The position numbers were made by a program, and so were the translations under genes. The notes under the pieces were generated by a model. The model worked only from the letters and a program-made list of their open reading frames with translations, was not told the DNA's origin and did not search any database. A stretch of DNA of 64,000 nt, from contig NZ_JAAGWK010000015.1 in NCBI RefSeq assembly GCF_010685995.1, forward strand, positions 62,001-126,000. The letters run 5' to 3'. Position 1 is the stretch's first letter. Each line of letters starts with the position of its first letter. This document shows, piece by piece, positions 51,862 through 61,382 of this stretch. The DNA is from Goekera deserti (lineage in GTDB: Bacteria > Actinomycetota > Actinomycetes > Mycobacteriales > Geodermatophilaceae).

Positions 51862-52263
51862 CTACGCGGTCGAGCCCAGCTGGCCGATCAGGGACCACGC
51901 GCCGGCCCCCACCGCACACAGGGCCACCGCTCTCACGAGGAGCATGCGCTTCGGCAGTCGGAACGAGCCGGAGGACAAGCGATGGACGACCACCGTCATG
52001 GCGAGGGTGGGCGGCAGTTCCACGAGGAGAGAGAGGACGAACCCGAGGAAGAAGACAGGGAAGGGGTCGGAGAAGCAGGGGGCGCTGCGGCAGGGGGCTC
52101 CGTAGTCCCGAGTCAGCGCGTGGACGGCGGCCTTGGCGAGCAGGTAGCAGATGTGGATGCCCGCGAACGTCCCGATCGTCCCCCAGGGAGAGACACGATC
52201 ATGGCCGTCGGCCATCACCGGCGAGGGCTCCGGGGGCATGGCCGGCCAGGGATCGGGGTTCAC
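51862..52263 (-). CDS. Three-helix membrane protein with CX4C motif
   Basis: The 133-residue protein has a Pro/Met-rich N-terminus (NPDPWPAMPPEPSPVMADG), then helices FAGIHICYLLAKAAVHAL, FFLGFVLSLLVELPPTLAM and MLLVRAVALCAVGAGAWSLI. A C-x4-C pair (CRSAPC) lies between helices 1 and 2, exactly as in the protein at 41552-41914. The two may be distant paralogues. No function is known. GTG start. Confidence 0.58.
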   Translation of the reverse strand: MNPDPWPAMPPEPSPVMADGHDRVSPWGTIGTFAGIHICYLLAKAAVHALTRDYGAPCRSAPCFSDPFPVFFLGFVLSLLVELPPTLAMTVVVHRLSSGSFRLPKRMLLVRAVALCAVGAGAWSLIGQLGSTA

Positions 52264-52551
52264 GGGGCGACCGACGTCCGAGCCCGGCCACGTGGTCGGG
52301 TGGGGATCGGTGGACGCAGCACGGAGTGCACCCGTGCATCAGAGCAGGCCGCCGTGCCCGAGCGCGGCAACCGGTGCGGTCAGCGCCGGGCGACGTACCG
52401 TGGCGCTGTCGCGGTGTGCTCGTGCAACGACACGGGATGACGGGAACCGGCGCCGGCTCCAGTTCGCGCCGTCGCTGCCGATGTGTCCGTGACCAGGTAC
52501 GACGCGCCCCCGGCCGGGTCACGGCCGGCGCCAGATCAGGGAGAACACGCC

Positions 52552-52749
52552 ATGGACTACCTCCGCGAGCTGCAGTCGTCCAAGCCGCTGCTGTTCTGGC
52601 TGCTCGTCGCGGTCGCGTTCTGGGCCGGGTTCCAGCTGCTGCTGTTCGTCGTCGGCCTGGTCATCGGGCCGTTCGGGCTGCCGTCCTGGGCGCCCATCGC
52701 CCTGGTGATCGGCGCCCTGGTCGTCATCGCCCGGCGCCAGCAGCGCTAG
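52552..52749 (+). CDS. Small two-helix membrane protein
   Basis: The 65-residue protein starts at the ATG at 52552 after AGGGAGAA. A short amphipathic start (MDYLRELQSSKPLLF) leads into two membrane helices (WLLVAVAFWAGFQLLLFVVG and PSWAPIALVIGALVVIA) and ends in RRQQR. The hydrophobic pattern and ribosome binding site support a real gene. No family is recognised. Confidence 0.65.
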   Translation: MDYLRELQSSKPLLFWLLVAVAFWAGFQLLLFVVGLVIGPFGLPSWAPIALVIGALVVIARRQQR

Positions 52750-52783
52750 TCCGGCGCCGCCGGCGCGTCCGGTCGGCGCCGGA

Positions 52784-53269
<486 letters not shown>

Positions 53270-53494
53270 TCAGCGCGGGCGCCGCTCCCGCGCCGGCGGC
53301 ACCCTGGGGTCACCGTCGGCACGTCCGGCCGTGCCGACGGTCGCCCCCACGTGCGGGCCGCCGACCCACGCTGCTGCCGGAAAACGGGTGTCGAGCGGTG
53401 GGGCGCCGGGCCTAGCGTCGAGGGCGGCGCTCAGCCGGGTCCCCGCCCGGTGGCGCGCGTCCCCCGACGCACCACCACGAGAGGAGGACCCGAC

Positions 53495-53992
53495 GTGCGG
53501 GCCCTGACCGAGAAGGAGATCCGCCGCTCCTTCGTCAACTGCTCCCGCAGCGAGGCCGCCGGGCTCACCCTGCCCCGCGACCTGGACGACGTGCCCTGGG
53601 AGGACCGCGAGTACCTCGGCTGGCGCGACCCGAAGGCACCGCTGCGCGGCTACGCCGTGCTCTGGCACGACGACGGCCCGGTCGGCATCGCGCTGCGCGC
53701 GGCCGAGAGCAGCATGTCCTCCCGGACGGCGGCGATGTGCCTGCTCTGCCAGAGCACCCTGTCCGGCGGTGAGGTGTCCCTGTTCACCGCCCGCCGCAGT
53801 GGACCCGCCGGGCGCAACGGCGACACCGTGGGGCAGTACATCTGCGCGGACCTGCAGTGCTCGCAGCGGATCCGCAGCGACGTCCCGCCGTGGCTGCGCG
53901 ACCGTGACCCGGCGGAGGTCGTCCCGCAGCTGGCCGGTGACCTGCTCGATCGCATCGGCGCGTTCGTCGGCCACGTGGTCGACGGGCAGTGA
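53495..53992 (+). CDS. FBP-domain (elongation factor G-binding) zinc-finger protein
   Basis: The 165-residue protein starts at the GTG at 53495, 7 nt after GAGGAGG. It matches the FBP_C domain of FusB-type proteins: EIRRSFVNCSRSEA near the start, LGWRDPKAPLRGYAVLW, and a treble-clef zinc finger with CLLCQS and YICADLQCSQRIR (C-x2-C and C-x4-C ligands). FusB family members bind EF-G and free it from the ribosome, giving fusidic acid resistance. Actinobacterial homologues are chromosomal and their role is unclear. A TAGCGT -10 candidate lies near 53413. Confidence 0.85.
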   Translation: MRALTEKEIRRSFVNCSRSEAAGLTLPRDLDDVPWEDREYLGWRDPKAPLRGYAVLWHDDGPVGIALRAAESSMSSRTAAMCLLCQSTLSGGEVSLFTARRSGPAGRNGDTVGQYICADLQCSQRIRSDVPPWLRDRDPAEVVPQLAGDLLDRIGAFVGHVVDGQ

Positions 53993-54055
53993 CCGTCGGC
54001 TGCCGGCCAGGTCCGCGCCGTGGGACCCGGGCACCGGCAGAGGGAGGACCAGCGC

Positions 54056-55195
54056 GTGGACGGTGAACGGATGCTGGTCAACTTCTTCTACGCCCAGCCC
54101 GTCGGGCACGCCATCGAGGCGCTGTACCACGCCCAGGGGCACGCCCTGGCCGTGCCCGGCCGGCAGGTGTCCGTGGCGCTCAACGCGGCGACGGCGACGG
54201 AGCTGGCCGGGTACTGCCCGTTCGTGTCCGCCACCTACCGGATCGAGCACCCGTTCCTGGAGCCGTGCGCCGACTCGGCGTCCCGCCTGGCCGGGCTGCC
54301 GCGCGACTGGGACTGGGTGGTCGACGACACCCGGCGCCACCAGCCCCTGCAGTACGAGCTGTTCCCGGGGATGCGCGACTACTACACGGCGTCCGACACG
54401 CACCTGCGGGCCGCCGTCAGCCGCTCCGTGGTCGGCGCCGAGCGGGCCGGCTACCTCCGGCACCAGCAGCTGCGGCTCGAACTGCCGGCCGACGCCCGGG
54501 CCGCCGCGGTCCGGCGGCTGGACACCGGCCGGGCACCCCGGATCGCGCTGATGCCGGCCGGTTCCAGCGACGCCTCGCTCTACCCGTCCCCGGGTTCGTG
54601 GCTGCTGGTGCTCGACGCGCTGGCCGACGCCTTCCCCGGCGTCCAGATCGCCCTGGTGGGCCGGACGGCGCGCGACGAGCGGACCAGCACCGCCCTGGAC
54701 GCCGACGGCCTGGCGAGGCTGCGGGGGCACCGGTCGGCACCGGTGGACTGCTTCGACCTGCCGCTCGCCGAGCAGCTGGCCGTCGTCGAGGCCTGCGACG
54801 TGTTCCTCGCCCCGCACACCGGGTTCGGCATGGCGGCGCTCGCCGTCGGCACGCCCTGGCTGTCGCTGTCCGGGGGCAGGTGGTTCGAGTACTGGTTCAA
54901 CCACATCCCGTTCCGCTCGTTGCTGCCGGACCCGGACCGGTACCCGAGCTTCACCCAGTTCGACCCGGCGGCGATCGTCGTCGACGGCGACGAGGGGCCA
55001 CGGACGCCGAGCATGACCCGGGCGCGGATCCGCGCGGACCTCGACCGGCTCGTGGCCGCGGCGCGGGAACTGGTGGCCGGCTCGCTGCCCTACGAGCGGG
55101 CCCTGGCGGAGTACTTCTCCGACCTGCGCGACGTGCACGGCGGCGACACCTCGGCGCTGTGGTCGATCGACTTGGTGCACCTCGACCACCTGTGA
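54056..55195 (+). CDS. GT9-like glycosyltransferase (heptosyltransferase-type fold)
   Basis: The protein has 379 residues from the GTG at 54056, behind GGGAGGA. The N-terminal half includes LVNFFYAQPVGHAIEALYHA, a P-x-G-H-x-x-E nucleotide-sugar-fold start. The C-terminal Rossmann lobe shows RIALMPAGSSDASLYPSPGS, IALVGRTARDER, LPLAEQLAVVEACDVFLAPH and TGFGMAALAVGTPWLSLSGG, the GT9 pattern for nucleotide-sugar binding. The acceptor is unknown. It lies 63 bp after the FBP gene. The sequence is moderately diverged, so the activity is inferred. Confidence 0.62.
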   Translation: MDGERMLVNFFYAQPVGHAIEALYHAQGHALAVPGRQVSVALNAATATELAGYCPFVSATYRIEHPFLEPCADSASRLAGLPRDWDWVVDDTRRHQPLQYELFPGMRDYYTASDTHLRAAVSRSVVGAERAGYLRHQQLRLELPADARAAAVRRLDTGRAPRIALMPAGSSDASLYPSPGSWLLVLDALADAFPGVQIALVGRTARDERTSTALDADGLARLRGHRSAPVDCFDLPLAEQLAVVEACDVFLAPHTGFGMAALAVGTPWLSLSGGRWFEYWFNHIPFRSLLPDPDRYPSFTQFDPAAIVVDGDEGPRTPSMTRARIRADLDRLVAAARELVAGSLPYERALAEYFSDLRDVHGGDTSALWSIDLVHLDHL

Positions 55196-55385
55196 CCCCC
55201 GCCGGGCGCGGGGAGACGGCGACCACGGGCGGCCGCGGCTGGAGCAGGGGCGCTGCCGGGTCCACGGCACGGCACACCGAGACGAGGTCCCGCCTGCGTC
55301 CCGTCCCCGCGCTCCGCGCGGTCGCCGTACCGCCCGCACGGTCCCCGACGGGCGTCGGACGGCGGTCGCTGGCAGGGTGCAGGGC

Positions 55386-56291
55386 ATGGCCGACCCCACT
55401 CCCGTCGTCGTCGTCACCGGTGCCAACGGCCTGGTGGGCGCAGCGGTCTGCCGGGCACTCGCCGAGCGGTCCGCCCAGGTGCGCGCCGTCGTCCGCCGCG
55501 CCGGCACGGCGCCGCCGCTGCCCGGGGTCACCGAGCACGTCGGCGACCCGGCCGACGAGGACCTCGCCCGCACGGTCACCACGGGCGCCGACGCCGTGGT
55601 CACCACGGTGCACCCGATGGGCTCCTCCCGGCAGGTGCAGCACCAGGTGGGCGTCGAGGGCACGCAGGTCCTCGCCCGGGCAGCCCGGGACGCCGGCGTC
55701 GGCCGGCTCGTGCACGTGTCCACGGCCGGCATCTACGACCGCTCCGCCGGCATCGGGGACGTCGCCGAGGACGGGGCGCTGCTGCCCGAGGGCAGCGATG
55801 ACTACCCGGACACCAAGCAGGCCGCCGACGCAGCGCTGGCCCGGATCGGCGGCCTGACGACCGTCCTCGTCCGCCCGCCGGCCATCCTGGGTGCCGGCGA
55901 CACGTCGGTCTGGAACACGCTGCGCCCGCGGCAGCTGCGGGACGGGGACCGCCGGAGGAACCCGGCGGAGACGTGGGCCTGGGTGCACGTGGAGGACCTG
56001 GCGTCCTTCCTGGCAGACGTCGCCACCGGTGCCGTCGCGAGCGCCGACGACCCGGACCGGGGTCCGGTGGCCGGCGGCACGACCCCGGTGATCGTGGCGG
56101 GGGAGCCGGCGACGTGGCGGGACTACCTCGGCACGGTCGGCGAGGCACTGGGCGTCGAGGCCGAGTGGACCGACGAGCCGGTCTGGACCGGGCAGCTGCG
56201 CACCGACCGCGTCCGCGCCTGGGGCTGGACGCCGCGGGTGCAGCTCGCCGCCGCGCTGGACGAGCTGCGCCGGGGCCTGGCGGGCACCTGA
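55386..56291 (+). CDS. NAD-dependent epimerase/dehydratase family protein
   Basis: The 301-residue extended SDR starts at the ATG at 55386. The nucleotide-binding motif is VVTGANGLVGAAV, followed by DAVVTTVHPMGSS, VHVSTAGIYDRS and a Y-x-x-x-K catalytic pair in DDYPDTKQAADAAL. LVRPPAILGAGDTSVWNTL and the C-terminal WAWVHVEDLASFLADVA complete the family pattern. Substrate unknown; a sugar-nucleotide or general oxidoreductase is possible. It is a single gene. Confidence 0.87.
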   Translation: MADPTPVVVVTGANGLVGAAVCRALAERSAQVRAVVRRAGTAPPLPGVTEHVGDPADEDLARTVTTGADAVVTTVHPMGSSRQVQHQVGVEGTQVLARAARDAGVGRLVHVSTAGIYDRSAGIGDVAEDGALLPEGSDDYPDTKQAADAALARIGGLTTVLVRPPAILGAGDTSVWNTLRPRQLRDGDRRRNPAETWAWVHVEDLASFLADVATGAVASADDPDRGPVAGGTTPVIVAGEPATWRDYLGTVGEALGVEAEWTDEPVWTGQLRTDRVRAWGWTPRVQLAAALDELRRGLAGT

Positions 56292-56513
56292 CGCCGCACT
56301 GCCGGCGGCCGGGTCCAGGGGTCCTGGCTGGTCCCCGGGGAGTCGGTCCACCGCGGCGACGACCCGCGCCTGCGGGCCCGGCGTGTTCCGCCGGGTCCGG
56401 GACGATCGGCCCGGCTGGACCAGCGTTCGGAGCGCCGGTCGGCCCGGAGAGGCCTGACGCGCAGGCAGACTCCTGGTGTCCGACCCGATGTCCGGCGTCC
56501 TACAGGGGTGCGT

Positions 56514-57452
56514 GTGCGCGAACTGAAGTCCCTCGACCTGAACCTGCTGGTCTCGCTGGACGCGTTGCTGCGGGAACGGAGCGTCACGCGCGCGGCTGAC
56601 CGGCTCGGATTGAGCCAGCCGTCCCTCAGTGCGGCGCTCGCGAAACTGCGCCGGCACTTCAGGGACGAACTCCTCGTCCGCCGGGGCAACCAGTACGAGT
56701 GGACCCCGCTCGCCGTGCAGCTGAACGAGCGGGTGACGGTCGCCCTGGACGGGGCCTCGCGGGTCTTCGCCGTCCAGCCGGACTTCGACCCGTCCACGGC
56801 CGTCCACCAGTACACCCTCCTGTCCTCCGACTACTCCCTGGCCGTCCTCGGGCAGGTGATCGCCGGACTGCTGGCCGAGCGGGCACCCCGCATCAGCGTG
56901 CGCTGGGACCAGGTCACGACGGCGGCGGTCGACGACGCGTCCTCGAGTCTGCGTGCCGTGGACGGTCTCATCGTCCCGCGCGGGTTCATCACCGCAGTCC
57001 CGCACCAGGACCTCTACGTCGACGAGTGGGTGTGCGTGGGGGCGGTCGACAACCCGCTGGTCGGGGACTCCCTGACGTTCGAGGACCTGGGGCGGCTCCC
57101 GTGGGTCCTCACCTTCCACGACCGGACGGCCTACAGCGCACCCGCCCAGCAGATGCGACTGCTCGGCATCGAGCTCAACGTGCAGATGGTGATCCACGGC
57201 TACCTGGCCGTCCCGCACCTGCTGGTCGGCAGCAATCGGTTGGCGCTGCTGCAGGGCCACCTGGCGCGGCAGGTCGCGGGTCCCGGCTCGGGACTGCGCG
57301 TGCTCACGCTGCCGTTCGAGCCGGTGGCCCTGGTCAGCGCCCTGTGGTGGCACCCGATGTACGAGCGCGACCCACAGCACATCTGGCTCAGGTCGCTGCT
57401 CGCCGAGGCCGGCACGCTGCTGACGGCTGCCCAGCACCATCAGATCGACTGA
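56514..57452 (+). CDS. LysR-family regulator (NodD/LeuO-like branch)
   Basis: I choose GTG 56514, 5 nt after AGGGG; GTG 56508 overlaps that element. The 312-residue protein has a typical start LKSLDLNLLVSLDALLRERS, the HTH VTRAADRLGLSQPSLSAALA and an effector domain from about residue 90 (HQYTLLSSDYSLAVLGQVIA). It lies directly upstream and co-directional to a sugar ABC importer, separated by 131 bp with TGATGTTGATCATCA-like dyads near 57452-57466. It probably controls that importer, which is unusual for a LysR protein. Confidence 0.87.
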   Translation: MRELKSLDLNLLVSLDALLRERSVTRAADRLGLSQPSLSAALAKLRRHFRDELLVRRGNQYEWTPLAVQLNERVTVALDGASRVFAVQPDFDPSTAVHQYTLLSSDYSLAVLGQVIAGLLAERAPRISVRWDQVTTAAVDDASSSLRAVDGLIVPRGFITAVPHQDLYVDEWVCVGAVDNPLVGDSLTFEDLGRLPWVLTFHDRTAYSAPAQQMRLLGIELNVQMVIHGYLAVPHLLVGSNRLALLQGHLARQVAGPGSGLRVLTLPFEPVALVSALWWHPMYERDPQHIWLRSLLAEAGTLLTAAQHHQID

Positions 57453-57583
57453 TGTTGATCATCAGCACTTCGATCTACACCGCTGTGCCTCGGATCACTA
57501 CTTTCCGCTCATCGGTCCTGCACCGGTGACAGGACTTCCCCTGCCGCGCTGATCTGGAACGTGGCACTCCCGAGGAGATGACA

Positions 57584-58780
57584 GTGCACAGTCCCATCGT
57601 GCCCGCCCCCCGACTGACTCGGATGCGGAGAGTTCTCGCCGTCCTGGCCGTCGCCGCGCTGGCGACCGCCTGCGGGGCGGGTGAGTCCGCCGACACGGCG
57701 GCCGGCGAGCCGGCCGGCTCGTCCAGCGCCGCGGGCGGCGAGCAGGGCGTCGACGCCCTGCAGGCGTGGTACGACGGGACGGCCGAGCAGCCGCCCACGA
57801 CCTCTCCCGCCCCGGTCGCCGGCAAGGAGGTCTGGGTCGTCACCTGCGCGCAGGCCTCGCTCGGCTGCAAGCTCGGCGGGGACGCCGCCGTCGAGGCGGG
57901 CACGGCGCTGGGCTGGAAGATGGAGGTCTGCGACGGGAAGTTCAACGCCGGCGGCGCCCAGGGCGCCTGCCTGCGCCAGGCGCTGTCCGCCGGAGCAGAC
58001 GGCGTCCTCACCTTCAGCATCGACTGCGCGAACATGCAGCAGGGCCTCATCGAGGCGAGCACCGCGAAGGTCCCCGTCATCAACATCAGCGGCATCGACT
58101 GCGACGACCCGCTGCTCGGCGGGACGGACCCGCTGTTCGCCCACTCCGTGCTGCCGTCGTCGGCCTACCCGGACAACGCCACCTACCTCGAGGCCACCGG
58201 GGAGGCGCGGGCGGACTGGATCATCGCCCAGACCGACGGCAAGGCCAAGATCCTGGCGATGGACTACGAGGGCCAGGCCGGCGCCGCGCACGTCATGAAG
58301 GGCTTCGAGCGAGGCCTGGAGAAGTGCGGTGACTGCGAGGTCGTCACGATCCCGTTCGCCGGGGCCGACATCGCGACCGGCAAGCTGCCGGCCAAGTTCC
58401 AGGCCGCGCTCGTGCAGAACCCGGACGCCAACGCCGCCTACGTCACCTTCGACTCGTTCTTCCTGACCGGCATCTCGCAGACCATCGCCGCGTCGGGCCG
58501 GACGGACCAGCTGGCGGTCATCGGCGGGGAGGCGCTGCCCCCGAACGTCGAGCAGATCGCCGAGGGCTCCGGCGGCCAGGACGCCGCGGTGAGCCTGCCC
58601 TTCGCGTGGAGCAGCTACGGCGCGGTGGACGACCTCAACCGCATCTTCGCCGGTGAGCAGCCCGTCGCGCAGGGCTTCGGGTTCCAGCTCGTCGACGCCG
58701 ACCACGGCATCGAGGGCGGGCAGCTCGTGGAGAAGGTCGACTTCCGCGCCGCCTACCGCGCCGCCTGGGGCGTCTCCTGA
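57584..58780 (+). CDS. Sugar ABC transporter substrate-binding lipoprotein
   Basis: The GAGGAG Shine-Dalgarno sequence at 57572-57577 abuts the ATG at 57578, so the GTG at 57584 is the better start. The lipoprotein signal ends in AALATAC, with Cys as residue 30 counted from the GTG. The mature protein is a periplasmic-binding protein of the RbsB/LacI fold: VWVVTCAQASLGCK, SAGADGVLTFSIDCANMQQG, VPVINISGIDCDDPL, IIAQTDGKAKILAMDYEGQ. Five or more Cys in the mature part may form disulfides. It is encoded with an ATPase and a permease; the substrate is unknown. Confidence 0.88.
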   Translation: MHSPIVPAPRLTRMRRVLAVLAVAALATACGAGESADTAAGEPAGSSSAAGGEQGVDALQAWYDGTAEQPPTTSPAPVAGKEVWVVTCAQASLGCKLGGDAAVEAGTALGWKMEVCDGKFNAGGAQGACLRQALSAGADGVLTFSIDCANMQQGLIEASTAKVPVINISGIDCDDPLLGGTDPLFAHSVLPSSAYPDNATYLEATGEARADWIIAQTDGKAKILAMDYEGQAGAAHVMKGFERGLEKCGDCEVVTIPFAGADIATGKLPAKFQAALVQNPDANAAYVTFDSFFLTGISQTIAASGRTDQLAVIGGEALPPNVEQIAEGSGGQDAAVSLPFAWSSYGAVDDLNRIFAGEQPVAQGFGFQLVDADHGIEGGQLVEKVDFRAAYRAAWGVS

Positions 58781-60336
58781 TGCCCGCGCCGGACGGTGTG
58801 GCCCTGCAGGTGCGGGGGTTGTCCAAGACGTTCCCGGGGACCCGCGCACTGGCGGACGTCTCGCTCACCGTCCGGCGCGGCACCGCCCACGCCCTGCTGG
58901 GCGGCAACGGCTCGGGCAAGTCGACGCTGATCAAGGTGCTTGCCGGCGTCTACACCCCCGACCGGGGGGCCGAGCTGCAGCTGTCCGGGCGGGTCCACGA
59001 CCTCGACCAGTGGTCGCCCATCGCCGCTCGCGACGCCGGGCTGCGGTTCGTGCACCAGGACATCGGCATCGTGGAGCGGATGACCGTCGCGGAGAACCTC
59101 GCCCTCGCGCGCGGCTTCCCCACCGCGGCGGGCGGTCGGGTGGACTGGCGCGCCCTGCGCCGCTACACCCAGGACCTGCTCGACCGCTTCGAGATCTCCG
59201 TCGCCCCGGACGCACCGATGGCCGCGCTGCGCCCCTCGGACCGGACCATGGTGGCCATCGCCCGCGCGCTCCAGGACGACGAGGACGGTGGCGGCGCCGA
59301 CGGTGCGCCGGCGTCCGTGCTCGTGCTCGACGAGCCGACGGCCAGCCTGCCCGAGCACGAGGTCGACGTCCTGCTCGACGCCCTGCGCCGACGGGTGGCC
59401 CGCGGGGCCACGATCCTGTACGTCAGCCACCGGATCCAGGAGGTCCTGTCCCTCACCGACGAGATCACCGTGCTGCGCGACGGCCGGCGCGTGGGCACGG
59501 TCACCACGGCCGACGTCGACGAACGCGCGGTCGTCGAGCTGATCGCCGGACGCCCGGTGGAGTCCCTGTTCCCCGAGCCGGTCGGTCCCGCCGACGACGA
59601 CCCGGCGCTCACGTTGAGCGGTGTCAGCGCCGGCCTGGTGCACGACGTCGACCTGCACGTCCGCAGGGGCGAGATCGTCGGCGTCGCCGGGCTGCTCGGG
59701 TCGGGACGGACCGAGCTGCTCCGTGCGGTCTTCGGTGACCTGCCACTGCGCAGCGGGAGCATCGCGGTGGCCGGGCGACCGGTGGTGCTGCGGTCCCCGC
59801 TCCAGGCGATCGAGGCCGGGCTGGCGTTCGTGCCGGAGGACCGGCGCGCCCACGCCTCGTTCCCCGCCCTCACCGTCCGGGAGAACCTGTCCGCGGCGGT
59901 GCTGCGCACCTACTTCCACCGGCTGGGCAGCCGGCGGGGGCAGGAGGTGCGCGACTCCCAGCAGCTGGTCGACCGGTTCGGCATCAGGACGGCGTCGGTG
60001 GAGACCCCGTTCGACCTGCTGTCCGGCGGCAACCAGCAGAAGACGGTGCTCGCCCGCTGGCTGCGCCGCCGGCCCGCCGTCGTCCTGCTCGACGAGCCCA
60101 CCCAGGGGGTCGACGTCGTCGCGCGGGCCGACATCTACCGGCAGCTGCGCGAGGCAGCCGCCGCCGGGACGGCCGCGGTCGTCGTCGCCTCCGACTTCGA
60201 CGAGCTCGCCCACCTGTGCGACCGCGTCGTGGTCCTGCGCGGCGGTCGACTGGTCGCCGAGGTCTCCGGTCCACAACTCTCCGCCGGCCGGCTCGTCGAG
60301 CTGGCCTACTCCCCAGAACAGGTGATCGGTTCATGA
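58780..60336 (+). CDS. Sugar ABC transporter ATP-binding protein (two NBDs)
   Basis: The 518-residue RbsA/XylG-type protein has two ATPase domains. NBD1: Walker A GGNGSGKST (41-49), Walker B SVLVLDEPTASL; the signature reads LRPSDRTMVAIARAL instead of the usual LS-x-x-x-Q form. An acidic insert (QDDEDGGGADG) precedes Walker B. NBD2: degenerate Walker A GLLGSGRTE, a good signature LSGGNQQKTVLARWL, and VVLLDEPTQGVD. This asymmetric layout is normal in the family. The ATG overlaps the lipoprotein stop by one base, and the gene overlaps the permease by ATGA. Confidence 0.92.
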   Translation: MPAPDGVALQVRGLSKTFPGTRALADVSLTVRRGTAHALLGGNGSGKSTLIKVLAGVYTPDRGAELQLSGRVHDLDQWSPIAARDAGLRFVHQDIGIVERMTVAENLALARGFPTAAGGRVDWRALRRYTQDLLDRFEISVAPDAPMAALRPSDRTMVAIARALQDDEDGGGADGAPASVLVLDEPTASLPEHEVDVLLDALRRRVARGATILYVSHRIQEVLSLTDEITVLRDGRRVGTVTTADVDERAVVELIAGRPVESLFPEPVGPADDDPALTLSGVSAGLVHDVDLHVRRGEIVGVAGLLGSGRTELLRAVFGDLPLRSGSIAVAGRPVVLRSPLQAIEAGLAFVPEDRRAHASFPALTVRENLSAAVLRTYFHRLGSRRGQEVRDSQQLVDRFGIRTASVETPFDLLSGGNQQKTVLARWLRRRPAVVLLDEPTQGVDVVARADIYRQLREAAAAGTAAVVVASDFDELAHLCDRVVVLRGGRLVAEVSGPQLSAGRLVELAYSPEQVIGS

Positions 60337-61367
60337 GCGTTGCCGACGAGAAGATCGCGCCCGGCGAGCAGGAGGCCTCCGCTTCGCCCGCGCGGAGGCG
60401 CCGGCCCTCCGTGCACGACGCCGAGCGGTTCGCGCTGCCCACGCTGCTCGTGCTGCTGCTGGTGGTCTTCTCCCTCATGCCCGAGGGCGGGGACACCTTC
60501 ATCTCGCTGATCAACATCCGCACCGTCCTCAGCGAGCAGTCCGTCGTCACGCTGCTGGTGCTGGCGCTGCTGTTCCCGCTGGTCGCCGGCTACATCGACT
60601 TCTCCGTGGCCGCGGTGGCGACCCTGGCCTCGGTGGGCACCGCCTCGGCGATGTCCGACCACGACCTGCCCGTGCTCGTCGCGGTGCTGGTCGGCATCGC
60701 ACTGGGGCTGCTCGTCGGGCTGGTCAACGGCGTGCTCATCGCGCGGCTGAAGCTCAACGGGTTCATCACCACGCTGGCGATGGCCACGCTGCTGGGCGGG
60801 CTGGTCCAGTGGTACACCGGCTCGGTGGCGATCGTCACCGGGATCTCGCCCAGCCTCACGGCGTTCGGGTCGCTGACCTGGTTCGGCGTGCCCCGCATCC
60901 TCTTCCTGGTCGCGCTGGCCGCCGTCGTCGTCTGGTACGTCCTGACGCAGACGCCGCTGGGCCGTCGGCTCGCCGCGGTCGGGGCGAACCCGCACGCCTC
61001 CCGGCTCGTCGGCGTCGACGTCGAGTCCGTCGCCATGCGCTCGTTCCTCATCGCCGGTGCCGTCGCCGGCCTGGCCGGGGCGATGATCGTGGCCCGCACG
61101 GGCAGCGCCACCGTGGAGGGCAGCACGTCACTGCTGTTCCCCGCCCTCGCCGCGGTCTTCCTGGGCGCCACCGCGATCACGCCGGGCCGGCCCAATGTGC
61201 TGGGTGCCGTCATCGGGGTCCTGTTCGTCGCCTTCAGCGTGAACGGCCTGACCCTCGCCGGGGTGGCGAGCTGGGTGGACCCGGTCTTCAACGGCGCCGC
61301 GCTGCTCGTCGCCATCGGGCTGTCCACCTACCTGTCGCGCAAGCGCGGGATGACGGTCAGCAGGTGA
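60333..61367 (+). CDS. Sugar ABC transporter permease
   Basis: The 344-residue RbsC-like permease starts at the ATG at 60333 (ATGA overlap). A basic N-terminus (ASPARRRRPSVHDAERF) is followed by about nine membrane segments. Family motifs include LVAGYIDFSVAAVATLASV, VNGVLIARLKLNGFITTLAM, RRLAAVGANPHASRLVGVDV and ITPGRPNVLGAVIGVL. It forms a homodimer with the ATPase. The last gene of the importer operon converges with the TetR gene 15 bp away. Confidence 0.92.
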   Translation: MSVADEKIAPGEQEASASPARRRRPSVHDAERFALPTLLVLLLVVFSLMPEGGDTFISLINIRTVLSEQSVVTLLVLALLFPLVAGYIDFSVAAVATLASVGTASAMSDHDLPVLVAVLVGIALGLLVGLVNGVLIARLKLNGFITTLAMATLLGGLVQWYTGSVAIVTGISPSLTAFGSLTWFGVPRILFLVALAAVVVWYVLTQTPLGRRLAAVGANPHASRLVGVDVESVAMRSFLIAGAVAGLAGAMIVARTGSATVEGSTSLLFPALAAVFLGATAITPGRPNVLGAVIGVLFVAFSVNGLTLAGVASWVDPVFNGAALLVAIGLSTYLSRKRGMTVSR

Positions 61368-61382
61368 GCGCCGGGTCCCCGG

